DNA from: Nocardioides luteus
GTDB taxonomy: Bacteria > Actinomycetota > Actinomycetes > Propionibacteriales > Nocardioidaceae
Direction of reading: 5' to 3'
Assembly: GCF_015752315.1 (NCBI RefSeq)
Contig: NZ_JADOVJ010000001.1
Location: 3,030,501-3,094,500 of the forward strand
DNA: 64,000 nt
Under the pieces are notes generated by a model. The model was not told where the DNA came from and ran no database searches. It was given only the letters and a program-made list of their open reading frames with translations. Positions within the stretch are counted from its first letter, which is position 1, and the number at the start of each line of letters is the position of its first letter. Positions 33,911 to 42,513 of the stretch are shown here, piece after piece. The translations under genes were made by a program, and so were the position numbers.

Positions 33911-33977
33911 ACTCTCATCCGCCGGAACGCGGGAGGGCAGGGACGTCGGGGCCCCGCCCCGAGGACCTTGGTCCGTC
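33911..33977 (-). promoter_or_regulatory. DosR-type boxes upstream of USP (33865)
   Basis: Box 1 CCGAGGACCTTGGTCCGTC (33959-33977) and box 2 GAGGGCAGGGACGTC (33933-33947). ACTCTC at 33911-33916 gives GAGAGT on the minus strand. Box 1 ends four bases before the sulP stop codon. Confidence 0.7.
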
Positions 33978-33980
33978 AGG

Positions 33981-35642
33981 TCACCGCTCGCGACGGCGGT
34001 ACGCCTCCACGGCTGTCGGAAGGGTGGGGAAGAGACGCTCCTCGCCGATCCTGTCCAGGATCCCGGAGGGTGCCAGCGACTCGCGCAGGTCCTGCTTGAT
34101 CCGGGCGATCGCGAGGACGACACCCCGTTCGGCCAGCGCCCGGCGCAGCGACTCGAGCGCGTCGACCGCGGTGATGTCCACCTCGACGTTGGCCTCGACG
34201 TTGAGCAGGAACCACTCCACCGGCCACTCGGCTGCGTCGACCGCGGCGAGCGCGCGGGTGCGGAAGTCCTCCGCGTTGGCGAAGAAGAGGGGCGAGTCGT
34301 AGCGGTAGACGAGCAGGCCCGGCACCTCCTCGGCGTCGGGGTAGTCGTCGACGTCGTGCATGCCGGCCAGACCGGGGACGAGCCCCAGGACCGCGTCGTG
34401 CGGGTGCGCGACCCGGCGCAGCAGGTCGAGCACGGAGAGCCCGACCGCGATCAGCACGCCCCACATCACCCCGGCGGCGAGCACCGCCACCGTCGCGACC
34501 AGCGCCAGGACGAGCTCGCTGCGCCGGAACCGGGCGAACCGGCGCAGCTCGCCGACCTCGACCAGCTTGGTGGCCGCATAGACGACGACCGCGCCGAGCG
34601 CGGCCTCGGGGAAGGCCTCCAGGACCGGCGCCAGGAACAGCACCGCCGCCACGGTCGTGGCTGCGGTGACGTAGGAGGTCAGCTGCGTGCGCCCGCCGAC
34701 GGCATGACCGATGGCGGTCCGGCTGCCGCTGCTGCTCACCGGGAACCCGTGCAGGAGCGCGGAGCCCACGTTGGCCCCACCCAGCGCCAGCAGCTCCCGG
34801 CGCGCGTCGACGCGCTCGTCGCGGCCGGCGAAGGCGCGACCGGTGAGGATGTTGTCGGTGTAGCCGACGAAGGCGACCCCGAGCGCCGGGGCGAGCATCG
34901 CGACGATGCTGCCCAGCTCCAGGTCCGGCAACCCGGGCGCCGGCGGCCGGATCGAGATCTCGCCGACGAGACGGAGCCCGTGCCCCTCGCCGAGCAGCGC
35001 GACCAGTCCGGTGGCGGCGAGCATGCCGAGCAGCGCGACCGGCGCCCGTGGAGCGAGCACGGAGCCGAGGATCATCGCGGCGGCGGCGCCGACACCGAGC
35101 AGCAGGGTCGGGAGGTGCACCTGGTCGAGGTTGCGTACGAAGCTGGCGAGCTCGGTCAGCACATCGTCGCCCTCGATCCGGACGCCGGTGAGGTTGTCGA
35201 GCTGGGAGACGACCATCAGCGCCGCGATGCCGGCCATGTAGCCGACCAGCACCGGCCGGGAGAAGAGCTCGGCCAGCACCGAGACGCGGGCGAGCCAGCC
35301 CGCGAAGCAGATCGCCGCCACCACCAGCGCCAGCGTCGCCGCGAACCCGGCCGGATCGCGTGCCGCGCCGGGGGTGGCCCCGATCGCGGCCGCGGTCATC
35401 AGCGCCGTGGTCGACTCCGGGCCGACCGAGAGCAGCCGGGACGTACCCAGCAGCCCGTAGACCAGCATCGCCCCGACGCAGGCCCACAGCCCGGTCTCCG
35501 GCGGCAGACCGGCCAGCTCGGCGTACGCCATCACCTGCGGCACCAGGTAGGCGGTGATCGTCACGCCGGCGAGGAGATCGGGCCACAGCCAGCTCCGCTG
35601 GTAGCCGCGGCTCCACGACGGCATCACCTGGCGTACGTCCAT
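33981..35642 (-). CDS. SulP family anion transporter with STAS domain
   Basis: A 553-residue SulP (SLC26-type) transporter: 10-12 hydrophobic segments over residues 20-425, beginning [37 protein letters not shown], the sulfate-permease signature region, and [26 protein letters not shown]. The cytosolic C-terminal STAS domain runs from about 435 to 545 ([24 protein letters not shown]...[16 protein letters not shown]). It should carry sulfate, bicarbonate or dicarboxylate into the cell. It starts 42 bp after devS in the same direction, so it may be cotranscribed with devR-devS. Confidence 0.93.
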   Translation of the reverse strand: MDVRQVMPSWSRGYQRSWLWPDLLAGVTITAYLVPQVMAYAELAGLPPETGLWACVGAMLVYGLLGTSRLLSVGPESTTALMTAAAIGATPGAARDPAGFAATLALVVAAICFAGWLARVSVLAELFSRPVLVGYMAGIAALMVVSQLDNLTGVRIEGDDVLTELASFVRNLDQVHLPTLLLGVGAAAAMILGSVLAPRAPVALLGMLAATGLVALLGEGHGLRLVGEISIRPPAPGLPDLELGSIVAMLAPALGVAFVGYTDNILTGRAFAGRDERVDARRELLALGGANVGSALLHGFPVSSSGSRTAIGHAVGGRTQLTSYVTAATTVAAVLFLAPVLEAFPEAALGAVVVYAATKLVEVGELRRFARFRRSELVLALVATVAVLAAGVMWGVLIAVGLSVLDLLRRVAHPHDAVLGLVPGLAGMHDVDDYPDAEEVPGLLVYRYDSPLFFANAEDFRTRALAAVDAAEWPVEWFLLNVEANVEVDITAVDALESLRRALAERGVVLAIARIKQDLRESLAPSGILDRIGEERLFPTLPTAVEAYRRRER

Positions 35643-35684
35643 GGCAGCACCTTGGCACGAGACGCCGAGGAGGGGTACGACCGG

Positions 35685-37436
35685 TCAGCTCAGCGGCACC
35701 GACCACTCCACCACGGTCCCCTTGGGCTTCGCCGTCTCGACGGTGCACCGACCGCCGTGGGCCTCGGCACGGTGACGCATGTTGGCCATTCCGCTCTCCA
35801 CCGCGTCGTCGGGGATCCCGACCCCGTCGTCGCTCACCCGGAGCACGAGCTCGTCGCCGGCGGTCAAGGACACCTGCACCTCGCTGGCGCGCGCGTGGCG
35901 AGCCGTGTTCGAGAGCGCCTCGCCGAGGACCGCGACCACGTCCTTGGCCACCTCAGGAGGCGTCCGCAGGCGGATCGGACCGTCGAAGGCGAGCTTGGGG
36001 CGGAACTTGAGCGACGCCGCCGCGCGGTTGACCAGCTCGGTGACCTGCGACTGGATGTCGCCGCTGTGGTCGGGGGCGCCGAGCTCGAAGACCGCCCGGC
36101 GAAGGTCGCGAATCGTGTCGTCGATGTCCTCGACAGCCTGGTCCAGGCGGCCGCGAAGCTTGGGGTTGTCGGCCAGGTTGAGGCCGCCCTGCAGACGCAG
36201 ACCGATGACGAAGAGTCGCTGGATCACGATGTCGTGCAGGTCGCGGCCGATCCGGTCGCGATCGTCGTAGACGGCCAGGCGCTGGCGTTCTTCTCGGTTC
36301 TGCGCCAGCCGGATGGCAAGCGCGACCTGCCCGGCGAAGGCGTCGGCGACTGCTAGGTCGACGTCCTGGGCCTGCTCGGCGTTGGCTCGCCGCCATGCCA
36401 GCGCCAGCGCACCCACCGCGTTCATCTCCTCCGACGGGTCGGTGCGCCCCAGCGGAACCAGGACACCCGGCCCGATGTCGCTCAGATCGATGACCGCTGC
36501 CGCGCTTCCTCCCTCGGCCGCCCCCGCGATGTCCTCCACGATCATCGGTACGCCGTCCCTGATCGCCTGGCCCGCGACCGACCCGCGCAGCGGGGCGTGC
36601 TTCAGGACATCGATGTCGACGTCGGCACCGGAGACCACCTCCACCCGTAGCCGGTCGGCCGCCGGACCGGTGACGATCCAGGCGACGTCGGCGCCGGAGA
36701 CCTCGCGGGCCCGGTCGACCACGAGCTGGAGAGCCGAGGTGCGGTCGATGTCGCCCATCAGCGCGCTGGTGATCTCGGCACGTGCGTCGAGCCAGCGTCC
36801 GCGACGGGCGGCCTCCTCGGCCAGCAGCGCGTTCTCGATCGCGACGCCGGCGGCCGCGGCCAGCGCGACCACGATGCGCTCGTCCTGTTCGGTGAAGTCC
36901 TGACCGTCGCCCTTCTCGGTGAGATAGAGGTTGCCGAACACCTTCTCGCCGATGCGCACAGGCACACCGAGGAAGGAGCGCATCGGCGGATGATGCTCGG
37001 GGAACCCGTAGGAGACCGGGTGCTCGTTGATGTCCTGCAGGCGGACCGGCTCGGGGTGGTCGATCAGCAGCCCGAGCAGGCCGTGGCCGGTGGGCAGGTC
37101 TCCGATCCGAAGCTGCTGCTCGGCGGTGAGACCTCGGGTGATGAACAGGCGTAACCGCCGCTCGCCCCCGCTCGCCAGGACGCCGAGCGCCGCGTACTTC
37201 GCCCCGGCCAGCGCCTGGGCGACCTCGACGATCCGGTCCAGCAGGTCGTCGATCGAGAGACCCGCACCCATCGTGACGATGGCATCGAGCAGCAGCCGCC
37301 AGCGCACCTGCTCGTCTCGCGCGTCGGTGACCCGGTCGAGGACCTCGGTCAGCAGCTCGTCGAGAGGTGTGCTGCGCAGTGTTGTTTCCGCCGTGTCATC
37401 TGGTGAACGGCGCTGTCGGGGTGGCGTACGTCCCAC
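35685..37436 (-). CDS. devS: DevS/DosS-like double-GAF sensor histidine kinase
   Basis: A 583-residue kinase with GAF-A (~60-205), GAF-B (~230-375) and a HisKA_3/HATPase core; the phospho-acceptor is H401 in [16 protein letters not shown], with N box [12 protein letters not shown] and G box [13 protein letters not shown] contains [12 protein letters not shown], with H149 and, 22 residues later, Y171 in GNLYLTEKG; these correspond to the haem ligand and distal Tyr of M. tuberculosis DevS. Haem-based sensing of O2, NO, CO or redox state is therefore expected. GTG 37436 follows GGAGGGGG. It lies 43 bp downstream of devR. Confidence 0.93.
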   Translation of the reverse strand: MGRTPPRQRRSPDDTAETTLRSTPLDELLTEVLDRVTDARDEQVRWRLLLDAIVTMGAGLSIDDLLDRIVEVAQALAGAKYAALGVLASGGERRLRLFITRGLTAEQQLRIGDLPTGHGLLGLLIDHPEPVRLQDINEHPVSYGFPEHHPPMRSFLGVPVRIGEKVFGNLYLTEKGDGQDFTEQDERIVVALAAAAGVAIENALLAEEAARRGRWLDARAEITSALMGDIDRTSALQLVVDRAREVSGADVAWIVTGPAADRLRVEVVSGADVDIDVLKHAPLRGSVAGQAIRDGVPMIVEDIAGAAEGGSAAAVIDLSDIGPGVLVPLGRTDPSEEMNAVGALALAWRRANAEQAQDVDLAVADAFAGQVALAIRLAQNREERQRLAVYDDRDRIGRDLHDIVIQRLFVIGLRLQGGLNLADNPKLRGRLDQAVEDIDDTIRDLRRAVFELGAPDHSGDIQSQVTELVNRAAASLKFRPKLAFDGPIRLRTPPEVAKDVVAVLGEALSNTARHARASEVQVSLTAGDELVLRVSDDGVGIPDDAVESGMANMRHRAEAHGGRCTVETAKPKGTVVEWSVPLS

Positions 37437-37479
37437 GTCGACCCCCTCCGTCGCAGGAGTGGTACATCCCCCGAATCTA

Positions 37480-38148
37480 TCAACCCTGCAGCGTCTTGGT
37501 CACCAGAATCGCAGCCTGGGTCCTGCTCTCCAGGCCCAGCTTGGCGAGGAGGGAGGAGACGTAGTTCTTCACCGTCTTCTCCGCCAGATGCATCTCCTTG
37601 CCGATCTGCCGGTTGGTCAGGCCCTCGCCGATGAGCTCCAGGATCCGGCGCTCATGGTTGGTGAGGTTCTCGAAGACCGAGTTGGTCTTGGGCCCGCTGC
37701 GGATACGCTCCAGCACCTGCGCGGTGACCGCCGGGTCCAGCATCGACTTGCCCGCCGCGACCTGGCGCACGGTCTCGACGAGGTCGGCGCTGCGGATCTG
37801 CTTGAGGAGGTAGCCGGCGGCGCCCGCCATGATCGCGGAGAACAGCGCGTCGTCGTCGTCGAAGGACGTCAGGATCAGGGCGGCGATGCTCGGGTCCACG
37901 GAGCGTACGTCGCGGCACACGTCGATGCCGGACCCGTCGGGGAGCCGGCCGTCGAGGATCGCGACATGAGGCCGCAGGGCGGGGATCCGCCGGCGCGCCT
38001 CCTCGGCGAGGCCGGACTCGCCGACGACGACGATGTCGTCCTCGTCCTCGAGGAGGTCCTTGATCCCGCGGCGGATCACCTCGTGGTCATCGAGCAGGAA
38101 GACCCGGATGGGCTCGGTGGCGCCCTCAGGCGCTGCGGATTCGGTCAC
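37480..38148 (-). CDS. devR: DevR/DosR-like NarL-family response regulator
   Basis: A 222-residue receiver plus LuxR-type helix-turn-helix. Phospho-acceptor D66 (AILDGRLPDGSG), switch T94, and K116; recognition helix in LTNRQIGKEMHLAEKTVKNYVSSLLAKLGLESRTQAA, with K191, K194 and N195 matching the DNA-contact residues K179, K182 and N183 of mycobacterial DosR (a constant offset of 12). It should bind the palindromic boxes across this region. It starts with GTG 38148. A perfect box at 38206-38222 lies upstream, so autoregulation is likely. Pairs with the sensor kinase at 35685. Confidence 0.95.
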   Translation of the reverse strand: MTESAAPEGATEPIRVFLLDDHEVIRRGIKDLLEDEDDIVVVGESGLAEEARRRIPALRPHVAILDGRLPDGSGIDVCRDVRSVDPSIAALILTSFDDDDALFSAIMAGAAGYLLKQIRSADLVETVRQVAAGKSMLDPAVTAQVLERIRSGPKTNSVFENLTNHERRILELIGEGLTNRQIGKEMHLAEKTVKNYVSSLLAKLGLESRTQAAILVTKTLQG

Positions 38149-38184
38149 CTGATCAACCTACGACCATGAACGACGCCCGCCAAT

Positions 38185-38223
38185 GCACGTCTTACCCGTG
38201 CGCCGAGGACCAAAGTCCCTCGA
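38185..38223 (-). promoter_or_regulatory. DosR-type box upstream of devR
   Basis: GAGGACCAAAGTCCCTC (38206-38222) is the most canonical box here: on the minus strand it reads GAGGGACTTTGGTCCTC, very close to the mycobacterial core GGGACTTTNGTCCC. A weaker inverted repeat GCACG-7-CGTGC (38185-38201) sits 21 bp away. Confidence 0.75.
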
Positions 38224-38242
38224 CGCACGCGTGACACCCCGA

Positions 38243-38995
38243 TCACGGCTGTCCGGTTCCCACCGGGTCTGCCGGAACCGGCGGCGTCGCCGCCGCTCCC
38301 GCCGGAGCCGACGGCTCCGGAGCCACGGGCCGGGTCGGGTCGCTCCCACCCTGATCGAGCCGGAAGGGAGGGTAGGTGTCGGTCATCAGGAAGACGTACG
38401 CCGCCACTCGTGCGGCCCATCTGTCCATCCCGAGCACCAGGTCGAAGATCCCTCGCGGGTAGCCACGTCCGAACAGCATCGCGACGCCGGCGAAGAGGAC
38501 CAGGAGCCCGACGATCCCGCTCCCCCAGGTCCAGGTGTCGGGGTCGTTGCTGGCCTGCGTGACGTACAGCCCACCGCCCACGAAGAAACCGAGGACCAGC
38601 AGGTGCGGGATCGCCAGCAGCCAGGACTTCACCAGGACCAGACCGCGTGAGAGCCGCTCGGGATAGGCGATGTGGAGGCGGGCCGGGTAGTCGGCCACGT
38701 CGTCGAGGGTGAACGGCGGGTAGGCGTCGGTGCCGAGCGCGGCGTAGCCGTAGAAGTCCACCCGCCAGGTCCAGCGCAGCACACCGAGGTTGAAGTCGAA
38801 GATCGCCCGCGGGTAGCGGCCGGTGAACAGGATCGCGAACCAGGCGACCACGCTGAGCACCGTGAAGGCGACCCAGAGGAACAGCAGGATGATGTAGTGC
38901 GGGATCAGCAGCAGCCACTTGACCAGCCACAGGGCTCGACTGACCCGGGTGTCGAGTTGCCCCTCGAGCACCACCGGGGATTCGGTTGAGTTCAT
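38243..38995 (-). CDS. DUF4389 tandem-domain membrane protein
   Basis: A 250-residue protein with two copies of the DUF4389 unit: first at about residues 22-105 (LWLVKWLLLIPHYIILLFLWVAF...FTGRYPRAIFDFNLGVLRWTWRV), second at about 118-215 (LVLVKSWLLAIPHLLVLGFF...FGRGYPRGIFDLVLGMDRWAARV). Each has two TM helices followed by the conserved RYPR/GYPRxIFD motif. The C terminus is Pro/Ala-rich. Function unknown. It follows a DosR-type box pair at 39031-39056 and lies upstream of devR in the same direction. Confidence 0.85.
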   Translation of the reverse strand: MNSTESPVVLEGQLDTRVSRALWLVKWLLLIPHYIILLFLWVAFTVLSVVAWFAILFTGRYPRAIFDFNLGVLRWTWRVDFYGYAALGTDAYPPFTLDDVADYPARLHIAYPERLSRGLVLVKSWLLAIPHLLVLGFFVGGGLYVTQASNDPDTWTWGSGIVGLLVLFAGVAMLFGRGYPRGIFDLVLGMDRWAARVAAYVFLMTDTYPPFRLDQGGSDPTRPVAPEPSAPAGAAATPPVPADPVGTGQP

Positions 38996-39030
38996 GGCTT
39001 CAGCCTCTGCGCCCCGTCGGCCGGCCGCAT

Positions 39031-39056
39031 CGGACCTAGGTCCTCGGGTCCGGGAC
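39031..39056. promoter_or_regulatory. DosR-type boxes between DUF4389 and flavodoxin genes
   Basis: CGGACCTAGGTCCTCGG (39031-39047), with a perfect GGACCTAGGTCC core, partly overlaps a second box GGGTCCGGGAC (39046-39056). Divergent genes at 38995 and 39148 both could use it. Confidence 0.65.
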
Positions 39057-39092
39057 GTGCGCCACTGCCCGGTCTCCTCCGTTCGGCCGAGG

Positions 39093-39111
39093 GTGGTGCC
39101 ATCGGCACCAC
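39093..39111. promoter_or_regulatory. short perfect palindrome upstream of flavodoxin gene
   Basis: GTGGTGCC (39093-39100), ATC, and GGCACCAC (39104-39111) form a perfect inverted repeat about 37 bases before the flavodoxin start. It may be an operator for a different regulator, or a leader hairpin. Confidence 0.4.
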
Positions 39112-39147
39112 GCAGGGGGCGTGGCGCGCAGAAAGGACGTGAACCAG

Positions 39148-39675
39148 ATGCGAGCAGCCGTCGTCTACGAGTCGATGTTCGGCAACACCGCCACCATCGC
39201 GACCTCGGTCGCCAACGCTCTTCGGCGCACCGGGATGGAGGTCAAGGTGATCCCGGTGGCGCTCGCCGGCGCCGACGTGCTCCGCACGAACGACCTGGTG
39301 GTGATCGGGGCCCCGACCCATGCGCTCGGCATGAGCAGGCCCAGCACGCGAGCCGACGCCGTGCTGCGGGGTGCTCCGGCGGAGGTCGAGGCCCGCGGCG
39401 TACGCGAGTGGCTCGAGGAGCTGGACGACCTCGAGGACCCGGGGTCGGTGCGCATCGCCGCCTTCGACACCCGGTCCCGGGCGATGCGCCATCTGCCCGG
39501 CTCTGCCGCCAAGCACGCGGCCCACCTGCTGCGGCGCCGCGGCTACGACGTCGCCCCGTCGGTGAGCTTCTACGTCGGCGGCCTGGAAGGTCCCCTCGGC
39601 CCCGACGAGGAGGCCCGCGCCGGCGACTGGGCCGCCGATCTCGGCCGCCAGCTGATGCGACGGGTGGTGGTCTGA
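39148..39675 (+). CDS. flavodoxin-like protein
   Basis: A 175-residue flavodoxin-fold protein. AAVVYESMFGNTATIATSVANAL is the FMN phosphate loop (S-x-F-G-N-T), DLVVIGAPTHALGMSRPSTR the second FMN-contact loop. It should carry electrons through FMN; it is next to a nitroreductase gene one base downstream, so the two may work as a pair. ATG 39148 was chosen because the loop must start close to the N terminus; a GTG nine codons earlier is possible. Boxes at 39031-39056 suggest DevR control. Confidence 0.88.
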   Translation: MRAAVVYESMFGNTATIATSVANALRRTGMEVKVIPVALAGADVLRTNDLVVIGAPTHALGMSRPSTRADAVLRGAPAEVEARGVREWLEELDDLEDPGSVRIAAFDTRSRAMRHLPGSAAKHAAHLLRRRGYDVAPSVSFYVGGLEGPLGPDEEARAGDWAADLGRQLMRRVVV

Positions 39676-39676
39676 G

Positions 39677-40660
39677 ATGTCGACCCTTCCCGACGAGCCG
39701 ACCCTGCGGGCGATCCTGGGTCTGGCATCGCGCGCGCCGTCGGTCCACAACACCCAGCCGTGGGCGTGGGCCGTACGCGACCAGATGCTGCTGCTCCGGG
39801 CCGACCCGCACCGCAAGCTCCTCCACGCGGACCCCAACGAGCGTGACCTGGTGATGAGCTGCGGCGCCGCGCTCCACGAGCTCGTCGTGGCCGCCGCCGG
39901 CACCGGGTGGGCGTGCACGGTGCACCGCACTCCCGAAGGCGGCCGCACCGATCTGCTCGCGGTGGTGACGTTCACGCCGCGTGAACCCGACACGGCCGAC
40001 CTCGGCAGGCTCGCCGCCATCGAGCAGCGCCACACCGACCGGCGCCTGGTCTCGTCCTGGCCGGTCCCGCGCGAACGCCTCGACCACCTCGCCGAGCTGG
40101 TCCGTGACCACGCCGTCGTGGCGACCACGGTCCCCGACCACCTCCGTCCGGTCGTGCTGTCGGCACTGGAGACCGCTCGCGCCCACCAGTCGACCGACGA
40201 GGCCTACCTCGCCGAGCTCTACTCCTGGACCCGCGGAGGAACCGAGGACGGCATCCCGGAGTCCAGCCTGCTCGCTGCCGGCAGCGATCCCTCGTCCTAC
40301 TCCCGGTTCCCGGGCGGGACGCTCGCCGACGACTACGGCGACACCGGCGGGTCCGCCGAGGAATGGCTCGTCCTGGCGACCGCCTCGGACGACCCGCTCT
40401 CCTGGCTTCGCGCCGGTGAGGCGCTGGACGCCATCTGGCTCTCGTGCACCACCTCGGGCCTGGCCCTGGTGCCGTACACGCAGCCGATCGAGATCGGGTC
40501 CACCCGGCGTACGCTGCAGCACGACCTGCTCGGTGACAACTCCTGCCCGCAGGTGCTCGTACGGATCGGCTGGCCGCAGCGCCACCAGGCTCTCCTGCCA
40601 CCGACCCCGCGGCGCGCCGTCGACGACATCCTGCACCACGAGAGCGCCGCCTCGTCCTGA
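39677..40660 (+). CDS. Acg-type nitroreductase family protein
   Basis: A 327-residue protein of the Acg/Rv3131 nitroreductase group: RAILGLASRAPSVHNTQPWAWAV at the N terminus binds the flavin, IEQRHTDRR... is the mid-domain signature, and SCTTSGLALVPYTQPIEI...LLGDNSCPQVLVRIGWPQ the C-terminal half. Acg proteins sequester or use FMN and belong to the mycobacterial DosR regulon. It lies one base after the flavodoxin gene and convergent to the DUF1876-USP/Hsp20 operon, an arrangement like the M. tuberculosis hspX-acg locus. Confidence 0.9.
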   Translation: MSTLPDEPTLRAILGLASRAPSVHNTQPWAWAVRDQMLLLRADPHRKLLHADPNERDLVMSCGAALHELVVAAAGTGWACTVHRTPEGGRTDLLAVVTFTPREPDTADLGRLAAIEQRHTDRRLVSSWPVPRERLDHLAELVRDHAVVATTVPDHLRPVVLSALETARAHQSTDEAYLAELYSWTRGGTEDGIPESSLLAAGSDPSSYSRFPGGTLADDYGDTGGSAEEWLVLATASDDPLSWLRAGEALDAIWLSCTTSGLALVPYTQPIEIGSTRRTLQHDLLGDNSCPQVLVRIGWPQRHQALLPPTPRRAVDDILHHESAASS

Positions 40661-40667
40661 GCCAGCC

Positions 40668-40706
40668 GGGCGATCAGCCCGGGCGATCAGCCCGGGCGAT
40701 CAGCTC
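40668..40706. repeat. three tandem 13-bp hairpin-forming repeats
   Basis: GGGCGATCAGCCC repeats at 40668-40680 and 40681-40693, with a third copy at 40694-40706 changed at one base. Each can fold (GGGC-5-GCCC). It fills the space between two convergent genes and includes the stop of the USP gene, so it may act as a bidirectional terminator. Confidence 0.65.
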
Positions 40707-41911
40707 GGCAGATGACGGGGCATCGCGCTTGACAGGGCGTGCCAGTCCGTCGGGACGACCGCGACCGGGACCGTCGCGCGGTGAAGCAGGCGCCGGCTCA
40801 CCGAGCCCAGCGGCATCCGCCAGTGCCGGCCGTGTCCCGGCCGGCCGACCACGAGCAACGATGCCCTCTCGGCAAGGCCGAGGATCACCTCCGCGGGCGG
40901 GCCGTGCGGCGAACGCTGGCTGACCGCCACGTCCGGATAGAGCGCGCGCAGCGGGCCCACCGCGGCGTCCAAGCCGTCGGCGATCCGCTCCATCCACTCC
41001 TCCTCGCTGTTGAGCAGCATCGGCGTACCGGAGGTCGCCGGCGTATCCCATGCCGCAACGGCGAGGAGCGGGAGACCGCGCCAGTGCGCGTACGCCAGCG
41101 CGAACTCGACCGCCTCCAGGTGCGGCTCCAGCGCGTCGATCGCCACCATCACCGGTCCCTCGGCGTCCGGGTGGGGTGACCAGCCTGACGGCACGACCAC
41201 GATCGGCACCTCCGCGTTCTGCGCGATGGTCATCGCCGTCGCGCCGACGTAGGCGCCGTCGCCCCCATCGACATCCGCACGCCCGATGACCACCAGCTCC
41301 CGGTCTCGCGAACGGGCCAGCAGGGCACTCTCGGAACCGACCAGGACCGAGGACGTCAGGCTCGTGCTCGGGTGCTCCTGGCGAACCGCATCGACCAGCT
41401 CGGCCATCTCCTCCTCGGCCTCCGAGACGGAACCACGCAGCGTACGCTCCCACGACGGCCCGGCGTCGTCGACGACGTGGCACAGCTCGACCCCGAGACC
41501 GCCCGGCTCCGTGTGCGCCACCGCCCAGTCGATCGCCGGCGTGCGGCGCAGCGGCCGGTCGGTGCCGACGAGCATCCTCGGCGCGGACCTCAGCGGGCGT
41601 GCGCGACGCGCGGAACCCTCCCGACCCGGCGGTTCCGGCTCGTCGACCTCACGACGTGCGTCGGTGAGCAACCCGGCGGCGAGCCGCTCCAGAGCGCGGC
41701 TCGCCGCGAGCCGTTCACCGACCGTGCGGTCCTGACCGGGACACAGACCTGCGGCGCCGGTGCCGACCAGTGCCGGGCGGCCGTCGGCGAAGAGCTTGGC
41801 CACGGCGTGCACGGTGCTCTCGTCATGGTCGAGGAACACGTCCACCGCCCACACGGTGGCGGCGCGCCGCTCCAGCTCGGACGCTGCCTGTGATGACCCG
41901 TCGGACCGCAC
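40700..41911 (-). CDS. DUF1876 (Rv1738-like) domain fused to tandem universal stress protein
   Basis: A 403-residue fusion. Residues ~15-92 match DUF1876 as in Rv1738/Rv2632c: WAVDVFLDHDESTVHAVAKL, LVGTGAAGLCPGQDR, then LAASRALERLAAGLL. An Arg-rich linker leads to two UspA domains (~110-245, MLVGTDRPLRRTPAIDWAVAH; ~252-395, PVMVAIDALEPHLEAVEFALAYA), the second with the canonical GRPGHGRHWRMPLGS loop. Rv1738 resembles ribosome hibernation factors, so this could couple ATP sensing to ribosome binding; that is inference. GTG 41911 follows GGGAG, three bases after the hsp20 stop, in the same operon. Confidence 0.87.
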   Translation of the reverse strand: MRSDGSSQAASELERRAATVWAVDVFLDHDESTVHAVAKLFADGRPALVGTGAAGLCPGQDRTVGERLAASRALERLAAGLLTDARREVDEPEPPGREGSARRARPLRSAPRMLVGTDRPLRRTPAIDWAVAHTEPGGLGVELCHVVDDAGPSWERTLRGSVSEAEEEMAELVDAVRQEHPSTSLTSSVLVGSESALLARSRDRELVVIGRADVDGGDGAYVGATAMTIAQNAEVPIVVVPSGWSPHPDAEGPVMVAIDALEPHLEAVEFALAYAHWRGLPLLAVAAWDTPATSGTPMLLNSEEEWMERIADGLDAAVGPLRALYPDVAVSQRSPHGPPAEVILGLAERASLLVVGRPGHGRHWRMPLGSVSRRLLHRATVPVAVVPTDWHALSSAMPRHLPS

Positions 41912-41914
41912 CGA

Positions 41915-42337
41915 TCAGCTCCCGTTGTGCTCGATGGCGACGCGTGTGGTCTTCGGCTCCTCGACCGCGTACGGCACCCGGACCTCGAGCACGCCGTTGG
42001 TGTAGGTCGCACGGACCTCCTCGGCCTTGGCACCGCTGGGCAGCGGAAGCGTTCGCTCGAAGGACCCGTAGTGCAGCTCGCGCCGGTTGCGGTCGTGCTC
42101 CTCCTCGCGGCGCTCACCCCGGATCGTCATGAGGTCGCCGGCCACGTCGATCTGGATGTCCTTGTCCGGGTCGACCCCCGGCATCTCGGCGCGGACGACG
42201 TAGCTGCCGTCCTCGACGAAGTCCTCCACCCTGATGTAGGGCGCCGTTCCGAACGAACGCATCGCCGTCGACTCGGTCTCCAACCAGCCCAGCAGGTCCG
42301 CGATCGGGTTGGTCGGGCGCTTGATGATCGTGCTCAT
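41915..42337 (-). CDS. HspX-like small heat-shock protein (Hsp20/alpha-crystallin)
   Basis: A 140-residue small heat-shock protein. The alpha-crystallin domain (about residues 36-135) includes VRAEMPGVDPDKDIQIDVAGDLMTIRGERREEE, YGSFERTLPLPSGAKAEEVRATYTNGVLEVRVP, closest in style to M. tuberculosis HspX (Rv2031c). It holds unfolding proteins during stress. ATG 42337 has GGGGAGGA upstream. It is the first gene of a two-gene operon with the DUF1876-USP protein and is divergent from pfkB with the shared box pair at 42413-42443. Confidence 0.92.
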   Translation of the reverse strand: MSTIIKRPTNPIADLLGWLETESTAMRSFGTAPYIRVEDFVEDGSYVVRAEMPGVDPDKDIQIDVAGDLMTIRGERREEEHDRNRRELHYGSFERTLPLPSGAKAEEVRATYTNGVLEVRVPYAVEEPKTTRVAIEHNGS

Positions 42338-42412
42338 CTGTCCTCCCCTGGTTCGTCGGGTGCCCGTCGCACCCCTTGTCCACAGTCTTGTTGTCGCTCG
42401 GCGGCGGCTTCA

Positions 42413-42443
42413 CGAGACCTTGGTCATCTGGTCCGGGACCTCT
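42413..42443. promoter_or_regulatory. DosR-type boxes between hsp20 and pfkB
   Basis: CGAGACCTTGGTCATC (42413-42428) and TGGTCCGGGACCTCT (42429-42443) lie side by side in the 176-bp divergent region, with centres about 16 bp apart. Both operons can be served. TTGCCT at 42472-42477 may be the pfkB -10, like TTGGCT elsewhere. Confidence 0.65.
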
Positions 42444-42513
42444 GCCACCTGCCGTGCCCGGCCGGCGATGGTTGCCTGAGGACGAACCCACACGACAGCA
42501 GGAAGGGCCGCTG

